Shown: positions 55,995 to 64,000 of the stretch, in pieces
How positions within the stretch are numbered: the stretch's first letter is position 1
Layout of the letters: each line of letters begins with the position of its first letter
Origin: Sphingomonas sp. M1-B02
GTDB lineage: Bacteria; Pseudomonadota; Alphaproteobacteria; Sphingomonadales; Sphingomonadaceae
DNA length: 64,000 bases
NCBI RefSeq assembly: GCF_026167525.1
Contig: NZ_CP110679.1
Span: 3,521,501-3,585,500 of the forward strand
Direction: 5' to 3'
Translations under genes and position numbers: made by a program
The notes under the pieces: model-generated
Database searches by the model: none
The model's input: the letters and a program-made list of their open reading frames with translations, nothing else
What the model was told of the DNA's origin: nothing

Positions 55995-57056
55995 ATGTTC
56001 TTCCGGTTCCGATTTTCAGCCCTTCGCTGCGTCCGCGCCCTCCGGGCCTGCGCGCTGGTATCGATCGCCTGCGTTGGCTTGACGGCAGGAGCAGGGGCGC
56101 AGTCCACTGAGGGTAACGCCCAGTTCGAAGCACTTCGCGCGGCGGATCTGAAGCTGGCGACTATCGGCTGGCGCCTTGCGACCGCCAACGCCCCGCTGTG
56201 CGAGCGCCTGGAGCCCGGGACGGGAATCCAACTGCACACGCTCGACCAGTTCGATTCGGCGACTCGTGCGCAGGCGCAGACGCATTTCGGGTTCGCTTCG
56301 CCGATTGCCGTGGAGGCGATCGTGTCCGGGAGCCCGGCGGAACGCGCCGGACTGCGCGCCGATGATTCGCTGATTCGTGTCGGCTCGGTGGATATGCGCG
56401 CCATTGCAGGCAAAGCGGGGACGACAGAGCGCCTTGTCGCCGCACAGTTGGCGATCGCGGCGCTTCCGACTGAAGCGTCGATCGCTGTCGAGGCATTGCG
56501 GGGCGGCGAGGCCATCCGCGTCACGATCGAGCCCGTACCCGCCTGCAAGTCGCGGTTCGAGCTCGAAATCATCAACAGCTTCGGTGCGTCGGCCGACGGC
56601 ACGATGGTGCAGATCAGTTCGCGCTTCCTCGACGACTATTCCGACGATCAGGTCGCCGCGGTTACCGCACATGAATTCGCACACAATGTCTTGCACCACC
56701 GTGATCGTCTGGTCGCGCGCGGCGTCGATTACGGCTTGCTCTCGGGTTTCGGGGCGAACGTGAAGTATTTTCGCCAGACCGAGATTCAGGCGGACCTGCT
56801 GTCGGCCTATCTGCTCGCCAATGCCGGTTACCCACCGCGTGCGTCGATCGACTTCTGGCGCAAATACGGATCGGACGGGCTGATCGGGCTGTTCCGCAGC
56901 CGCTCGCATCCCCACTGGCGCGATCGAATCGCCACGCTGGAGGCGGAAATCCCCAAGATCGAGGCGCAGGCGGCGCGGCCGATCGTGCCGGCGCTGATCG
57001 CGGAACGAAGCCAGCCGCTGAGCGGCGACTGGCAATCGTTGCTGGTACGACGCTAG
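55995..57056 (+). CDS. Secreted PDZ-M48 family metallopeptidase
   Basis: 353 residues. The signal peptide runs to about residue 36 (GAGAQ), a PDZ-like domain spans about 95-185 (SGSPAERAGLRADDSLIRVG), then an M48-type protease core with HEFAH at 226-230 (zinc ligands and catalytic Glu) and a candidate third ligand Glu263 in QTEIQADLLSAYLL. PDZ ahead of the protease is the reverse of the more familiar order. It probably acts in periplasmic quality control. GGAGACG precedes the ATG. Confidence 0.85.
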   Translation: MFFRFRFSALRCVRALRACALVSIACVGLTAGAGAQSTEGNAQFEALRAADLKLATIGWRLATANAPLCERLEPGTGIQLHTLDQFDSATRAQAQTHFGFASPIAVEAIVSGSPAERAGLRADDSLIRVGSVDMRAIAGKAGTTERLVAAQLAIAALPTEASIAVEALRGGEAIRVTIEPVPACKSRFELEIINSFGASADGTMVQISSRFLDDYSDDQVAAVTAHEFAHNVLHHRDRLVARGVDYGLLSGFGANVKYFRQTEIQADLLSAYLLANAGYPPRASIDFWRKYGSDGLIGLFRSRSHPHWRDRIATLEAEIPKIEAQAARPIVPALIAERSQPLSGDWQSLLVRR

Positions 57057-57060
57057 GCGT

Positions 57061-58356
57061 TCAGCTGGCCAGCCTCAGCGGTTCGCCAGGGGCCGGGTGC
57101 GGCTGATCGGGCCAGATGCCGCGCGTGTCATAGACCTGCTTGCCCACCCGTTCCTCGAGCGGGATCGAGCGGAAGATTTCGTGATCGACCAGCACGATCA
57201 GCGTGTCGCAACTCTCCAGCGCCGAATCGACGTCGATCAGCGCGCTGCCGCTGCCGTCGAACGCCGCGGGCAGGGTGCTGGCATAGGGCTCGACGATCGA
57301 CACCCGCGCGCCGAAGCGTTCGGCCAATGCGGTTGCGACCTTGAGCGCGGGGCTCTCGCGGAAATCATCGATATTGGCCTTGAAGGCGAGGCCCAGGCAG
57401 GCGGCGCGGACCGTTGGATCGGCCTCCAGCATCGCGCAGGCGCGGGCGATGACATGCTCGACCTTGCCGTCATTCACTTCGCGCGCGGTGCGGATGAGCG
57501 GGGTCTGATCGGGTGCGGCGCTGACCAGGAACCAGGGATCGACCGCGATGCAATGCCCGCCGACGCCGGGGCCGGGGGAGAGGATGTTGACCCGCGGATG
57601 GCGGTTGGCGAGGCGAATCACTTCCCAGACGTCGACCCCCATCTGATCGGCGACCAGCGAGAGTTCGTTCGCGAAGGCGATGTTTACGTCGCGGAAGGCG
57701 TTTTCGCTGAGCTTGGTCATCTCGGCCGCCTTGGCGGTGGTGGTGACGCAAGCGCCGCGCACGAAGCGGCGATAGAATTGCAGCGCCTTCCGCGCGCAAC
57801 GGGGGGTGATGCCGCCGATGACGCGATCATTGTCGATCAGCTCGACGAGGATACGACCGGGGAGGACGCGTTCGGGGCAATAAGCGATGGCGACGTCGGC
57901 GCTGCCCGTGCAATGGCCGGGGACCTTGAGATCGGGCCGCAGCTTCGCGAGCAGTTCGGCGACCTTCTCGGTGGTGCCGACCGGCGAGGTCGATTCGAGG
58001 ATGACGACGTCGCCTGCCTTGAGCACGATCGCGATCGTGGTCGCGGCCTTGAGCACATAGCCGATATCGGGCGCGTGATTGTCGCCGAACGGGGTGGGGA
58101 CCGCGACGACGAACACGTCCGCCGGCTCGATCTGCAGCGAGGCGCGCAGATTGCCGCGCGCGACCACGCCCGAGACCAAAGCGTCGAGATCGATCTCCTC
58201 GATATGGACGCGGCCCGAATTGACCGTATCGACGACATGGGCGTGGACGTCGACGCCGAGCACCTTGGCGCCGGTGCGGGCGATTACTGCGGCGGTGGGG
58301 AGGCCGATATAGCCCAGGCCCAATACGGCTACCTGGAGTTCAGAGTCCGAAACCAT
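57061..58356 (-). CDS. wecC: UDP-N-acetyl-D-mannosamine dehydrogenase
   Basis: Oxidises UDP-ManNAc to UDP-ManNAcA. 431 residues from the ATG at 58356. Rossmann motif VLGLGYIGLPTAAVIA, STSPVGTTE, YCPERVLPG and the catalytic cysteine in GPGVGGHCIAVDPWF identify it. It overlaps wecB by 17 nt, which supports the ManNAc assignment over other UDP-HexNAc dehydrogenases. Confidence 0.92.
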   Translation of the reverse strand: MVSDSELQVAVLGLGYIGLPTAAVIARTGAKVLGVDVHAHVVDTVNSGRVHIEEIDLDALVSGVVARGNLRASLQIEPADVFVVAVPTPFGDNHAPDIGYVLKAATTIAIVLKAGDVVILESTSPVGTTEKVAELLAKLRPDLKVPGHCTGSADVAIAYCPERVLPGRILVELIDNDRVIGGITPRCARKALQFYRRFVRGACVTTTAKAAEMTKLSENAFRDVNIAFANELSLVADQMGVDVWEVIRLANRHPRVNILSPGPGVGGHCIAVDPWFLVSAAPDQTPLIRTAREVNDGKVEHVIARACAMLEADPTVRAACLGLAFKANIDDFRESPALKVATALAERFGARVSIVEPYASTLPAAFDGSGSALIDVDSALESCDTLIVLVDHEIFRSIPLEERVGKQVYDTRGIWPDQPHPAPGEPLRLAS

Positions 58357-59479
58357 GTGCGACGATCCCCGATATCCGTGTCGCGGCATGGCCATCGCCG
58401 AAGGGATTGTGGGCGCGGGCCATTGCCGAATAGGCAAGGCTATCGTCCAGCAAGGTTGAGATTTCGGAAACGATCCGATCCGGGTCGGTGCCGACGAGCC
58501 GTGCAGTGCCCGCTTCCACGCCTTCGGGACGCTCGGTGGTCTCGCGCATCACCAGCACCGGCTTGCCGAGCGCGGGGGCTTCCTCCTGTACGCCGCCCGA
58601 ATCGCTGAGCACGATCTCGGCCATGCCGAGCGCACGGATGAAGTGCGGATAATCGAGCGGATCGATTCGGACGATGTTGGGGCGGTCGCCGAGCATCCTG
58701 TCCATCACCGCGACGACATTGGGGTTGGGGTGCATCGGGAACAGGATCGCGGCGTCGGGGCGGTCGGCGATGCGGGCGAGCGCGGTGGCGATGCCCGACA
58801 TGCCGTCGCCGAAATTCTCGCGCCGGTGGGTGGTGACTAGGATGATGCGCTTGCCCTGAAGCCGCATCTCGATCGCGTCGAGTCCGGCGGCGAGCGAGGA
58901 ATCGCCGTCGATGCGGGCACGGGTGGCGTGCAGCGCGTCGATCACGGTGTTGCCGGTGACGTGGATCGAGGCGGGATCGATATTCTCGCGACGCAGCGCG
59001 GCGGCGGCGGTCTCGGTCGGCGCGAAATGCTGGTCGGCGATGGGCGCGACGATGCGGCGGTTCACTTCTTCGGGCCAGGGCTGATAGATGTCGCCGGAGC
59101 GCAGGCCCGCCTCGACATGGCCGACCGGCACCTTGCGATAATAAGCCGCGAGCGCGCCGACCATCGCCGTGGCGGTATCGCCCTGGACGATCACGCGATC
59201 CGGCTTCTCGTCATCCATGACGCGGCCCAGCCCGGTGAGAAGCCGCGCGGTGAGATCGTCGAGCGATTGGCCGGGGGTCATCACGTCGAGATCGACGTCG
59301 GGGACGAGGTCGGCGATCGCCAGCACCTGATCGAGCAGCCCGCGATGCTGCGCGGTCACGCAGGTGCGCACCTGGAGGTCTCCGCGTGCCTTCAGCGCCT
59401 GGATGACCGGGAACAGCTTGATCGCCTCGGGCCGGGTGCCGAAGACGATCAGAATCTTGGGTGGGTGCGCGCTTGCCAT
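58340..59479 (-). CDS. wecB: UDP-N-acetylglucosamine 2-epimerase (non-hydrolysing)
   Basis: Converts UDP-GlcNAc to UDP-ManNAc. 379 residues. GTRPEAIKLFPVIQAL near the N-terminus, GDTATAMVGALAAYY, GHVEAGLRSGD and the SDSGGVQEEAPALGKP loop are family signatures. It is translationally coupled to wecC and shares its pathway. GGTCC precedes the ATG; no obvious promoter element was found in the 114-bp gap to the divergent methyltransferase gene. Confidence 0.95.
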   Translation of the reverse strand: MASAHPPKILIVFGTRPEAIKLFPVIQALKARGDLQVRTCVTAQHRGLLDQVLAIADLVPDVDLDVMTPGQSLDDLTARLLTGLGRVMDDEKPDRVIVQGDTATAMVGALAAYYRKVPVGHVEAGLRSGDIYQPWPEEVNRRIVAPIADQHFAPTETAAAALRRENIDPASIHVTGNTVIDALHATRARIDGDSSLAAGLDAIEMRLQGKRIILVTTHRRENFGDGMSGIATALARIADRPDAAILFPMHPNPNVVAVMDRMLGDRPNIVRIDPLDYPHFIRALGMAEIVLSDSGGVQEEAPALGKPVLVMRETTERPEGVEAGTARLVGTDPDRIVSEISTLLDDSLAYSAMARAHNPFGDGHAATRISGIVAHGFGL

Positions 59480-59593
59480 GGGACCTCCTAGCCGGGCCGG
59501 TTTAATCTTGGACTAACCGCGGCGGACAATGCTTGCCATCCACGTCCCAATCGTAGGAAAGCGGCGCACCCTTTCCTTCGGAGCATTCATTCA

Positions 59594-60190
59594 ATGCGCA
59601 AAGTCCTGCATGTCGGCTGCGGTCAGGCGACGATCGCGAACATGACCCCCGGCTTCCAGGACGGCAGCTGGGAGGAAATCCGCTTCGACATCAATCCGGA
59701 TGCCCGCCCCGACATCGTCGGCACGATCACCGACATGGTGGCGGTGGAAAGCGATAGCGTCGATGCGGTCTATTCGTCGCACAATCTGGAGCATGTCTAT
59801 GCGCATGAAGTCCCGCGCGTGCTCGCCGAGTTCCGCCGGGTGATCAAGCCCGAGGGCTTCGCGGTCGTCACCTGCCCCGATCTCGAATCGGTGGCGGCGC
59901 ATATCGCTGCGGGCAAGCTTGCCGATCCGCTGTACCAATCACCCGCGGGCCCTATTTCGCCGCTCGACATTCTCTACGGGCATGGCGCCGCGATCGCTCG
60001 TGGCGAAACCTATATGGCGCACCGCACCGGGTTCACGCGCAAGACGCTCCAGGAAAATGCTGCCCTCGCCGGGTTCGCGTCGCTGGGTGTGCGCCACCGG
60101 CCGACTTATTTCGATCTGTGGCTGGTCGCGACGAAGCAGCCGTCGGCAAAGGACTCGATCGTGGATCTGATGACCCGCTTCTGCCGTTGA
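59594..60190 (+). CDS. Class I SAM-dependent methyltransferase
   Basis: 198 residues. The SAM-binding start is VLHVGCGQATIANM, followed by FDINPDARPDIVGTITDM, the acidic strand DAVYSSHNLEHVYAHEVP and FRRVIKPEGFAVVTCPDLE. The arrangement fits small methyltransferases in polysaccharide loci. The substrate is unknown. It precedes galU by 22 bp on the same strand. Confidence 0.85.
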   Translation: MRKVLHVGCGQATIANMTPGFQDGSWEEIRFDINPDARPDIVGTITDMVAVESDSVDAVYSSHNLEHVYAHEVPRVLAEFRRVIKPEGFAVVTCPDLESVAAHIAAGKLADPLYQSPAGPISPLDILYGHGAAIARGETYMAHRTGFTRKTLQENAALAGFASLGVRHRPTYFDLWLVATKQPSAKDSIVDLMTRFCR

Positions 60191-60212
60191 ACCGAAAAGC
60201 TTAGGAAATCCC

Positions 60213-61076
60213 ATGCCCTTCAAGCCGCTTCGCAAGGCCGTGTTCCCCGTCGGAGGATTGGGCACGCGTTTTCTCCCCGCCACCAAGGCGATGCCCAAGG
60301 AGATGCTGCCGATCGTCGATCGCCCGCTGATTCAATATGCGGTCGAGGAAGCGATCGAGGCGGGGATCGAACAGCTGATCTTCGTCACCGGGCGGGGCAA
60401 GAGTGCGATCGAGGATCATTTCGACATCGCCTTCGAGCTAGAGACGACGATGCACGAGCGCGGCAAGTCGCTCGACATTCTCGATGCGACGCTCCTCAAG
60501 CCAGGTTCGGTCGCCTATGTCCGCCAGCAGGAGCCGATGGGGCTGGGCCATGCGGTGTGGTGCGCGCGGCATATCGTCGGCGACGAACCGTTCGCGGTGC
60601 TGCTCGCCGACGATTTCATGCTCGGCAAGCCCGGCTGCCTCAAGCAGATGGTCGAAGCGTATAACAAGGTCGGCGGCAATCTGATCTGCGCGGAGGAGGT
60701 GCCGGACGATCAGACGCATCGCTATGGCATCATCACGCCGGGCGCCCGCGACGGGGCGCTGACCGAAGTCAAAGGCCTGGTGGAAAAGCCTGCGGCCGGC
60801 ACCGCGCCCTCGAACCTATCGGTGATTGGCCGCTACATCCTCCAGCCCGAAGTGATGAAGGTGCTCGAAGGCCAGGAAAAGGGCGCCGGCGGCGAGATTC
60901 AGCTTACCGACGCGATGGCGCGGATGATCGCCGATCAGCCGTTCCACGGCGTCACCTTCGCCGGCACCCGCTACGACTGTGGCGACAAGGCCGGGTTCAT
61001 CGAGGCCAATATCGCAGTGGCGCTGGGTCGGGACGATATCGGGCCGGCGGTGCGCGACTTCATCGCGAAGCTCTGA
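60213..61076 (+). CDS. galU: UTP-glucose-1-phosphate uridylyltransferase
   Basis: Makes UDP-glucose from UTP and glucose-1-phosphate. 287 residues. GGLGTRFLPATKAMPKEMLP near the N-terminus is diagnostic; VEEAIEAGIEQLIFVTGRGK, QQEPMGLGHAV and the LVEKP segment follow. It supplies UDP-glucose to ugd. It ends 27 bp before the stop of the convergent dehydrogenase. Confidence 0.96.
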   Translation: MPFKPLRKAVFPVGGLGTRFLPATKAMPKEMLPIVDRPLIQYAVEEAIEAGIEQLIFVTGRGKSAIEDHFDIAFELETTMHERGKSLDILDATLLKPGSVAYVRQQEPMGLGHAVWCARHIVGDEPFAVLLADDFMLGKPGCLKQMVEAYNKVGGNLICAEEVPDDQTHRYGIITPGARDGALTEVKGLVEKPAAGTAPSNLSVIGRYILQPEVMKVLEGQEKGAGGEIQLTDAMARMIADQPFHGVTFAGTRYDCGDKAGFIEANIAVALGRDDIGPAVRDFIAKL

Positions 61077-61103
61077 CGCTCACAGCATGCCGGGTCGCTT
61101 CGA

Positions 61104-62450
61104 TCAGGCGCGGACGATCTTCTCGCTGAACATGCCGGCGCGGCGGCAGGCGTTGCGGGTATCAACGACGAGTTCGGCTGCATCGACCAGCGCGGCATAA
61201 TCGACCGCGTCATGATCGGTGGCGATCAAGACGGCGTCATATCCGGCGAAGGCCTTTGCATCCCAGGCCACGCCCTTGCGGAAGTTGAGGGTGGGATGTT
61301 CGCGGGTATTGTCGATGCAGGCGACGTGCGGATCGTGGAAATCGGCGGTGGCGCCGCGCGCTTCGATCATCTCCATCAGCCGGAGCGACGGGCTTTCGCG
61401 GATATCGTCGACATTCTTCTTGTAGGCGACGCCGAGGACGAGGATGCGCGCGCCGCGCAGGCCCTTGCCGAAGCGCGCGTCGAGCGAGTCCGAAAGCACG
61501 CGGATCACATGCTGCGGCATATCTGCGTTGATCTGCCCGGCCAGCTCGATGAAGCGGGTATGCTGGTTGAATTCTCGCGCCTTCCAAGTGAGATAGAAGG
61601 GGTCGATCGGAATGCAGTGGCCGCCCAGGCCAGGTCCTGGATAGAAAGGCATAAAGCCAAACGGCTTCGACTTTGCTGCCTCGATCACTTCCCACACGTC
61701 GATATCCATCGCGGTGAAGATGAGCTTGAGCTCGTTGACCAAAGCGATGTTGACGGCGCGGAAGACATTTTCGGTGATCTTCACCGCCTCGGCGGTGGCG
61801 GCAGAGGAGACTGCGATCACTTTCGGGACGACATGGCGATACAGCGCCAGCGCCAGGTCCGCCGAGACCGGATCGTCGGCGCCGACGACCTTGGGGATCT
61901 TGGTGGTGGAGAAGGTCGGGTTGCCAGGATCCTCGCGCTCCGGTGAATAAGCAAGGAAGTAATCGCGCCCTGCCTTAAGCCCGCCGGCTTCGAGGATCGG
62001 CTGCATCACTTCGCGCGTCGTGCCCGGATAGGTGGTCGATTCGAGGATCACCAGCTGGCCTTTGCGCAGCGTGGCGGCAATCGCCGCGGTAGTGGCTTCG
62101 ACATATTTGAGATCGGGCTCGAGATGGCGCGAGAGCGGCGTGGGCACGCAGATCAGCAGGACGTCGGGCTCGGCCAGCCGCGCGAGATCGTCAGTGGCGT
62201 CGAGGCGCTCCGCCGCCACCTGCGGCGCGATGCGGCCGCCGTCGATATGCTTGATATAGCTTTGGCCCGCATTGAGCGCGTCGATCTTCGCACGATCCAG
62301 ATCGAAAGCGAGAACGGGGCAGCCGGCCTCACAAAAGGCGACCGCGAGCGGCAGGCCAACATAGCCCATGCCGATCACGCCGATCGTAGCTGTGCCGCTT
62401 TCGATTCGCGCCTGGAGCTTCAGTCCATGCGCCGGCCATTCGATACTCAT
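61104..62450 (-). CDS. UDP-N-acetyl-hexosamine dehydrogenase (TviB/WbpA/WbpO type)
   Basis: 448 residues from the ATG at 62450. GMGYVGLPLAVAFCEAG, ESTTYPGTTREV, YSPEREDPGN and the catalytic cysteine in GPGLGGHCIPIDPFYLTW place it with dehydrogenases that make UDP-GlcNAcA or UDP-GalNAcA. The exact substrate is not decided by sequence. It lies 50 bp downstream of the 4-epimerase on the same strand. Confidence 0.9.
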   Translation of the reverse strand: MSIEWPAHGLKLQARIESGTATIGVIGMGYVGLPLAVAFCEAGCPVLAFDLDRAKIDALNAGQSYIKHIDGGRIAPQVAAERLDATDDLARLAEPDVLLICVPTPLSRHLEPDLKYVEATTAAIAATLRKGQLVILESTTYPGTTREVMQPILEAGGLKAGRDYFLAYSPEREDPGNPTFSTTKIPKVVGADDPVSADLALALYRHVVPKVIAVSSAATAEAVKITENVFRAVNIALVNELKLIFTAMDIDVWEVIEAAKSKPFGFMPFYPGPGLGGHCIPIDPFYLTWKAREFNQHTRFIELAGQINADMPQHVIRVLSDSLDARFGKGLRGARILVLGVAYKKNVDDIRESPSLRLMEMIEARGATADFHDPHVACIDNTREHPTLNFRKGVAWDAKAFAGYDAVLIATDHDAVDYAALVDAAELVVDTRNACRRAGMFSEKIVRA

Positions 62451-62500
62451 GCAGTCCCCGTAAACGATTGGAGCTGTGCCCCTATCGCCCGATAGGGGTT

Positions 62501-63502
62501 TCAAGTTCGATAATGATCGCGATACCAATCGACGAAGCGCCGGACGCCGATGCTGGGCGGCGTCGATGGCGCATAGCCGGTGAGCTGTTTGAGCAGCGCC
62601 GACGAGGCCTCGGTCGCGGGCACGTCGCCTTGCTGCATCGGCAGGAAATTCTTGACCGCCTCGCGCCCCAGCGCTTCTTCGAGCGCGCCGATATAGTCCA
62701 TCAGCTTCGTGGCGGTGCCGGCGCCGATATTGACGCTGCGGAACGGCGCGACCGGGGAGAGGCTGTCATTCTCGACCGGATCGCGGCCGGGAATCGCATC
62801 GGTCAGCCGGACGATCGATTCGGCAAGATCGTCGATATAGGTGAAGTCGCGGACCATCGCGCCCTGATTATAGACGTCGATCGGTTCGCCCGCGAGAATC
62901 GCCTTGGTGAACTTGAACAGCGCCATGTCCGGCCGGCCCCACGGTCCATAGACCGTGAAGAAGCGGAAGAAGGTCATCGGGGTGCCGAACAGATGGCTGT
63001 AGCTGTGGCCCATCAGCTCGGTCGCACCCTTGGTCGCGGCGTAGAGGCTCAACGGCGTCTGGGTGCGCTGGGTCTCGGTGAAGGGCATCTGCGTGTTGGC
63101 GCCATAGACCGAGCTGGTCGAGGCGGCGAGCAAGTGGCGGACGGGGTGACGGCGGGCCAGTTCGAGCACATTGTGGGTGCCGATGATGTTGGCGCCGATA
63201 TAGCTTTTGGGCTCGTCGATGGAGTAACGCACCCCCGCCTGCGCGGCGAGATGGATCACCACGTCGGGCTTGAACTCCGCCCAGGCGGCTTCGAACGCGG
63301 CTTCGTCCTCGATCGAAATGCGCGCGAGCGAAAAGCCGGCGTGGTTGCTGAGAATGTCGGTGCGCGCTTCCTTGAGCGCGACGTCATAATAGTCCGAGAA
63401 ACTATCGACGCCGAGCACGGTATCGCCGCGCTGGAGCAGGCGGCTGGCGGTGTGGAAGCCGATGAAGCCGGCGGAACCGGTGACGAGGACGCGCTTGCTC
63501 AT
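62501..63502 (-). CDS. UDP-glucuronate 4-epimerase (SDR family)
   Basis: 333 residues. The NAD-binding motif is TGSAGFIGFHTASRLL; AAQAGVRYSID, STSSVYGANTQMPF and YAATKGATE provide the catalytic Ser and YxxxK. FFTVYGPWGRPDMALFKFT is typical of the LpsL/Cap1J-type enzymes that convert UDP-GlcA to UDP-GalA. ATG 63502 overlaps the upstream ThiF-family gene by 4 nt (ATGA). Confidence 0.9.
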   Translation of the reverse strand: MSKRVLVTGSAGFIGFHTASRLLQRGDTVLGVDSFSDYYDVALKEARTDILSNHAGFSLARISIEDEAAFEAAWAEFKPDVVIHLAAQAGVRYSIDEPKSYIGANIIGTHNVLELARRHPVRHLLAASTSSVYGANTQMPFTETQRTQTPLSLYAATKGATELMGHSYSHLFGTPMTFFRFFTVYGPWGRPDMALFKFTKAILAGEPIDVYNQGAMVRDFTYIDDLAESIVRLTDAIPGRDPVENDSLSPVAPFRSVNIGAGTATKLMDYIGALEEALGREAVKNFLPMQQGDVPATEASSALLKQLTGYAPSTPPSIGVRRFVDWYRDHYRT

Positions 63503-64000
63503 GCCGCGTCGGATGCCGAAACAAGGTTAGCAAGTCCACCACATGCCGGGCAGCCGGGATCCTTGGGCAGCGCGATCGTACGGAAGCGCATCGACAGCGC
63601 GTCGACAAGCAGCAGCTTGCCCGCGCTGTCCTCGCCAAAGGAGGCGACGGCGCGGATTACCTCAAGCGCGGCAAGGCTGCCCATCACCCCGGTGAGCGCG
63701 CCCAGCACGCCCTGCTCGGCGCAGGTCGCCTCGGCGCGCTCGGGATCGTGGCCGACGAAGCAGCGATAGCAGGGCTTGTCGGCCTCCCAGCCGCGGAAGA
63801 CGCCGAGCTGGCCCGAAAATTCGGCCACCGCTGCCGAGACGAGTGGGACGCGCAGCGCCAGCGCGGCATCGGCCACCGCGAGCCGCGTCGCGAAATTGTC
63901 CGAGCCGTCGAGGACGACATGGATGCCGTCGAGCAGCCGCGGTGCATTGTCGGCGGTGATCCGCTCCTTGATCGCCTCGAAGCTGGTCAGCGGATTGATC
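63499..64000 (-). CDS. ThiF/MoeB/HesA family adenylyltransferase, partial (5' end beyond the window)
   Basis: The C-terminal 166 residues. HVVLDGSDNFATR is the strand carrying the ATP-binding Asp of E1-like enzymes. CYRCFVG and the later CPACGG form the two CxxC zinc-binding pairs. GVLGALTGVMGSLAALEVIR is the crossover-loop helix. Such enzymes adenylate the C-terminus of MoaD/ThiS-like sulfur carriers. Which carrier is served cannot be told. It is followed directly by the epimerase gene. Confidence 0.9.
   Translation of the reverse strand, partial: INPLTSFEAIKERITADNAPRLLDGIHVVLDGSDNFATRLAVADAALALRVPLVSAAVAEFSGQLGVFRGWEADKPCYRCFVGHDPERAEATCAEQGVLGALTGVMGSLAALEVIRAVASFGEDSAGKLLLVDALSMRFRTIALPKDPGCPACGGLANLVSASDAA

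Overview
The window is dense, high-GC alphaproteobacterial DNA. Its gene content fits a sphingomonad (Sphingomonas sensu lato): a phoR-pstSCAB-phoU-phoB cluster with a DUF3333-type PstA, an HprK-related kinase A cassette, a HWE histidine kinase paired with a 'FAT GUY'-type single-domain response regulator, several UDP-sugar dehydrogenases, and intergenic GTCATCCCCGCG-type palindromes. The assignment is inferred from gene content and style; no rRNA or other marker is present. I saw no tRNA, rRNA, CRISPR array or complete insertion sequence.

Layout. 1-6.7 kb: peroxide defence (ahpF cut by the window edge, ahpC), a TauE/SafE exporter divergent from a serine acetyltransferase, DUF2794, a polytopic membrane protein and a short-chain dehydrogenase. 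6.8-14.3 kb: the phosphate regulon on the minus strand, read phoR, pstS, pstC, pstA, pstB, phoU, phoB. A 266-bp palindromic element splits pstB from phoU. 14.3-17.0 kb: a Tat-type secreted protein, a PqqD-like protein, HprK-related kinase A and a nucleotidyltransferase. 17.1-20.9 kb: glmU and glmS, with a VapBC-like toxin-antitoxin pair between them. 21-33 kb: a surface-type island with a DUF6916-like protein, a GNAT acetyltransferase, three phage-tail-collar paralogues and a ~3,000-residue Ig-repeat autotransporter. 33-40.5 kb: signalling (HWE kinase plus response regulator, a CoA-ester lyase, a REC-GGDEF-EAL protein and a CHASE4 histidine kinase). 40.6-45.6 kb: a membrane-anchored SET protein, then sulfate activation (cysD, cysNC, a CysQ-like phosphatase). 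45.7-47.3 kb: UDP-glucose dehydrogenase and, upstream of it, a 21-codon ORF followed by a terminator. 47.4-51.7 kb: an EAL protein, a TPR histidine kinase and a CheY-like regulator. 51.8-57.1 kb: a KgtP-type transporter, rpsU, an FKBP isomerase, a PPP-type phosphatase, a small exported protein and a PDZ-M48 peptidase. 57.1-64 kb: nucleotide-sugar genes for surface polysaccharide (wecB/wecC, a methyltransferase, galU, a TviB/WbpA-type dehydrogenase, a UDP-glucuronate 4-epimerase) and the end of a ThiF-family gene.

How the genes fit together. GlmS and GlmU make UDP-GlcNAc, which WecB/WecC and the TviB-type enzyme convert to uronic-acid sugars. GalU, UDP-glucose dehydrogenase and the 4-epimerase supply UDP-Glc, UDP-GlcA and UDP-GalA. 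The sulfur genes cover sulfate activation, PAP removal and O-acetylserine synthesis. The kinases, the c-di-GMP proteins and the Pho system form a dense sensory layer. Many intercistronic junctions overlap as TGATG or ATGA, so the places where palindromic repeats have broken into operons (pstB/phoU, cysD/cysN, hprK-A/nucleotidyltransferase) stand out.
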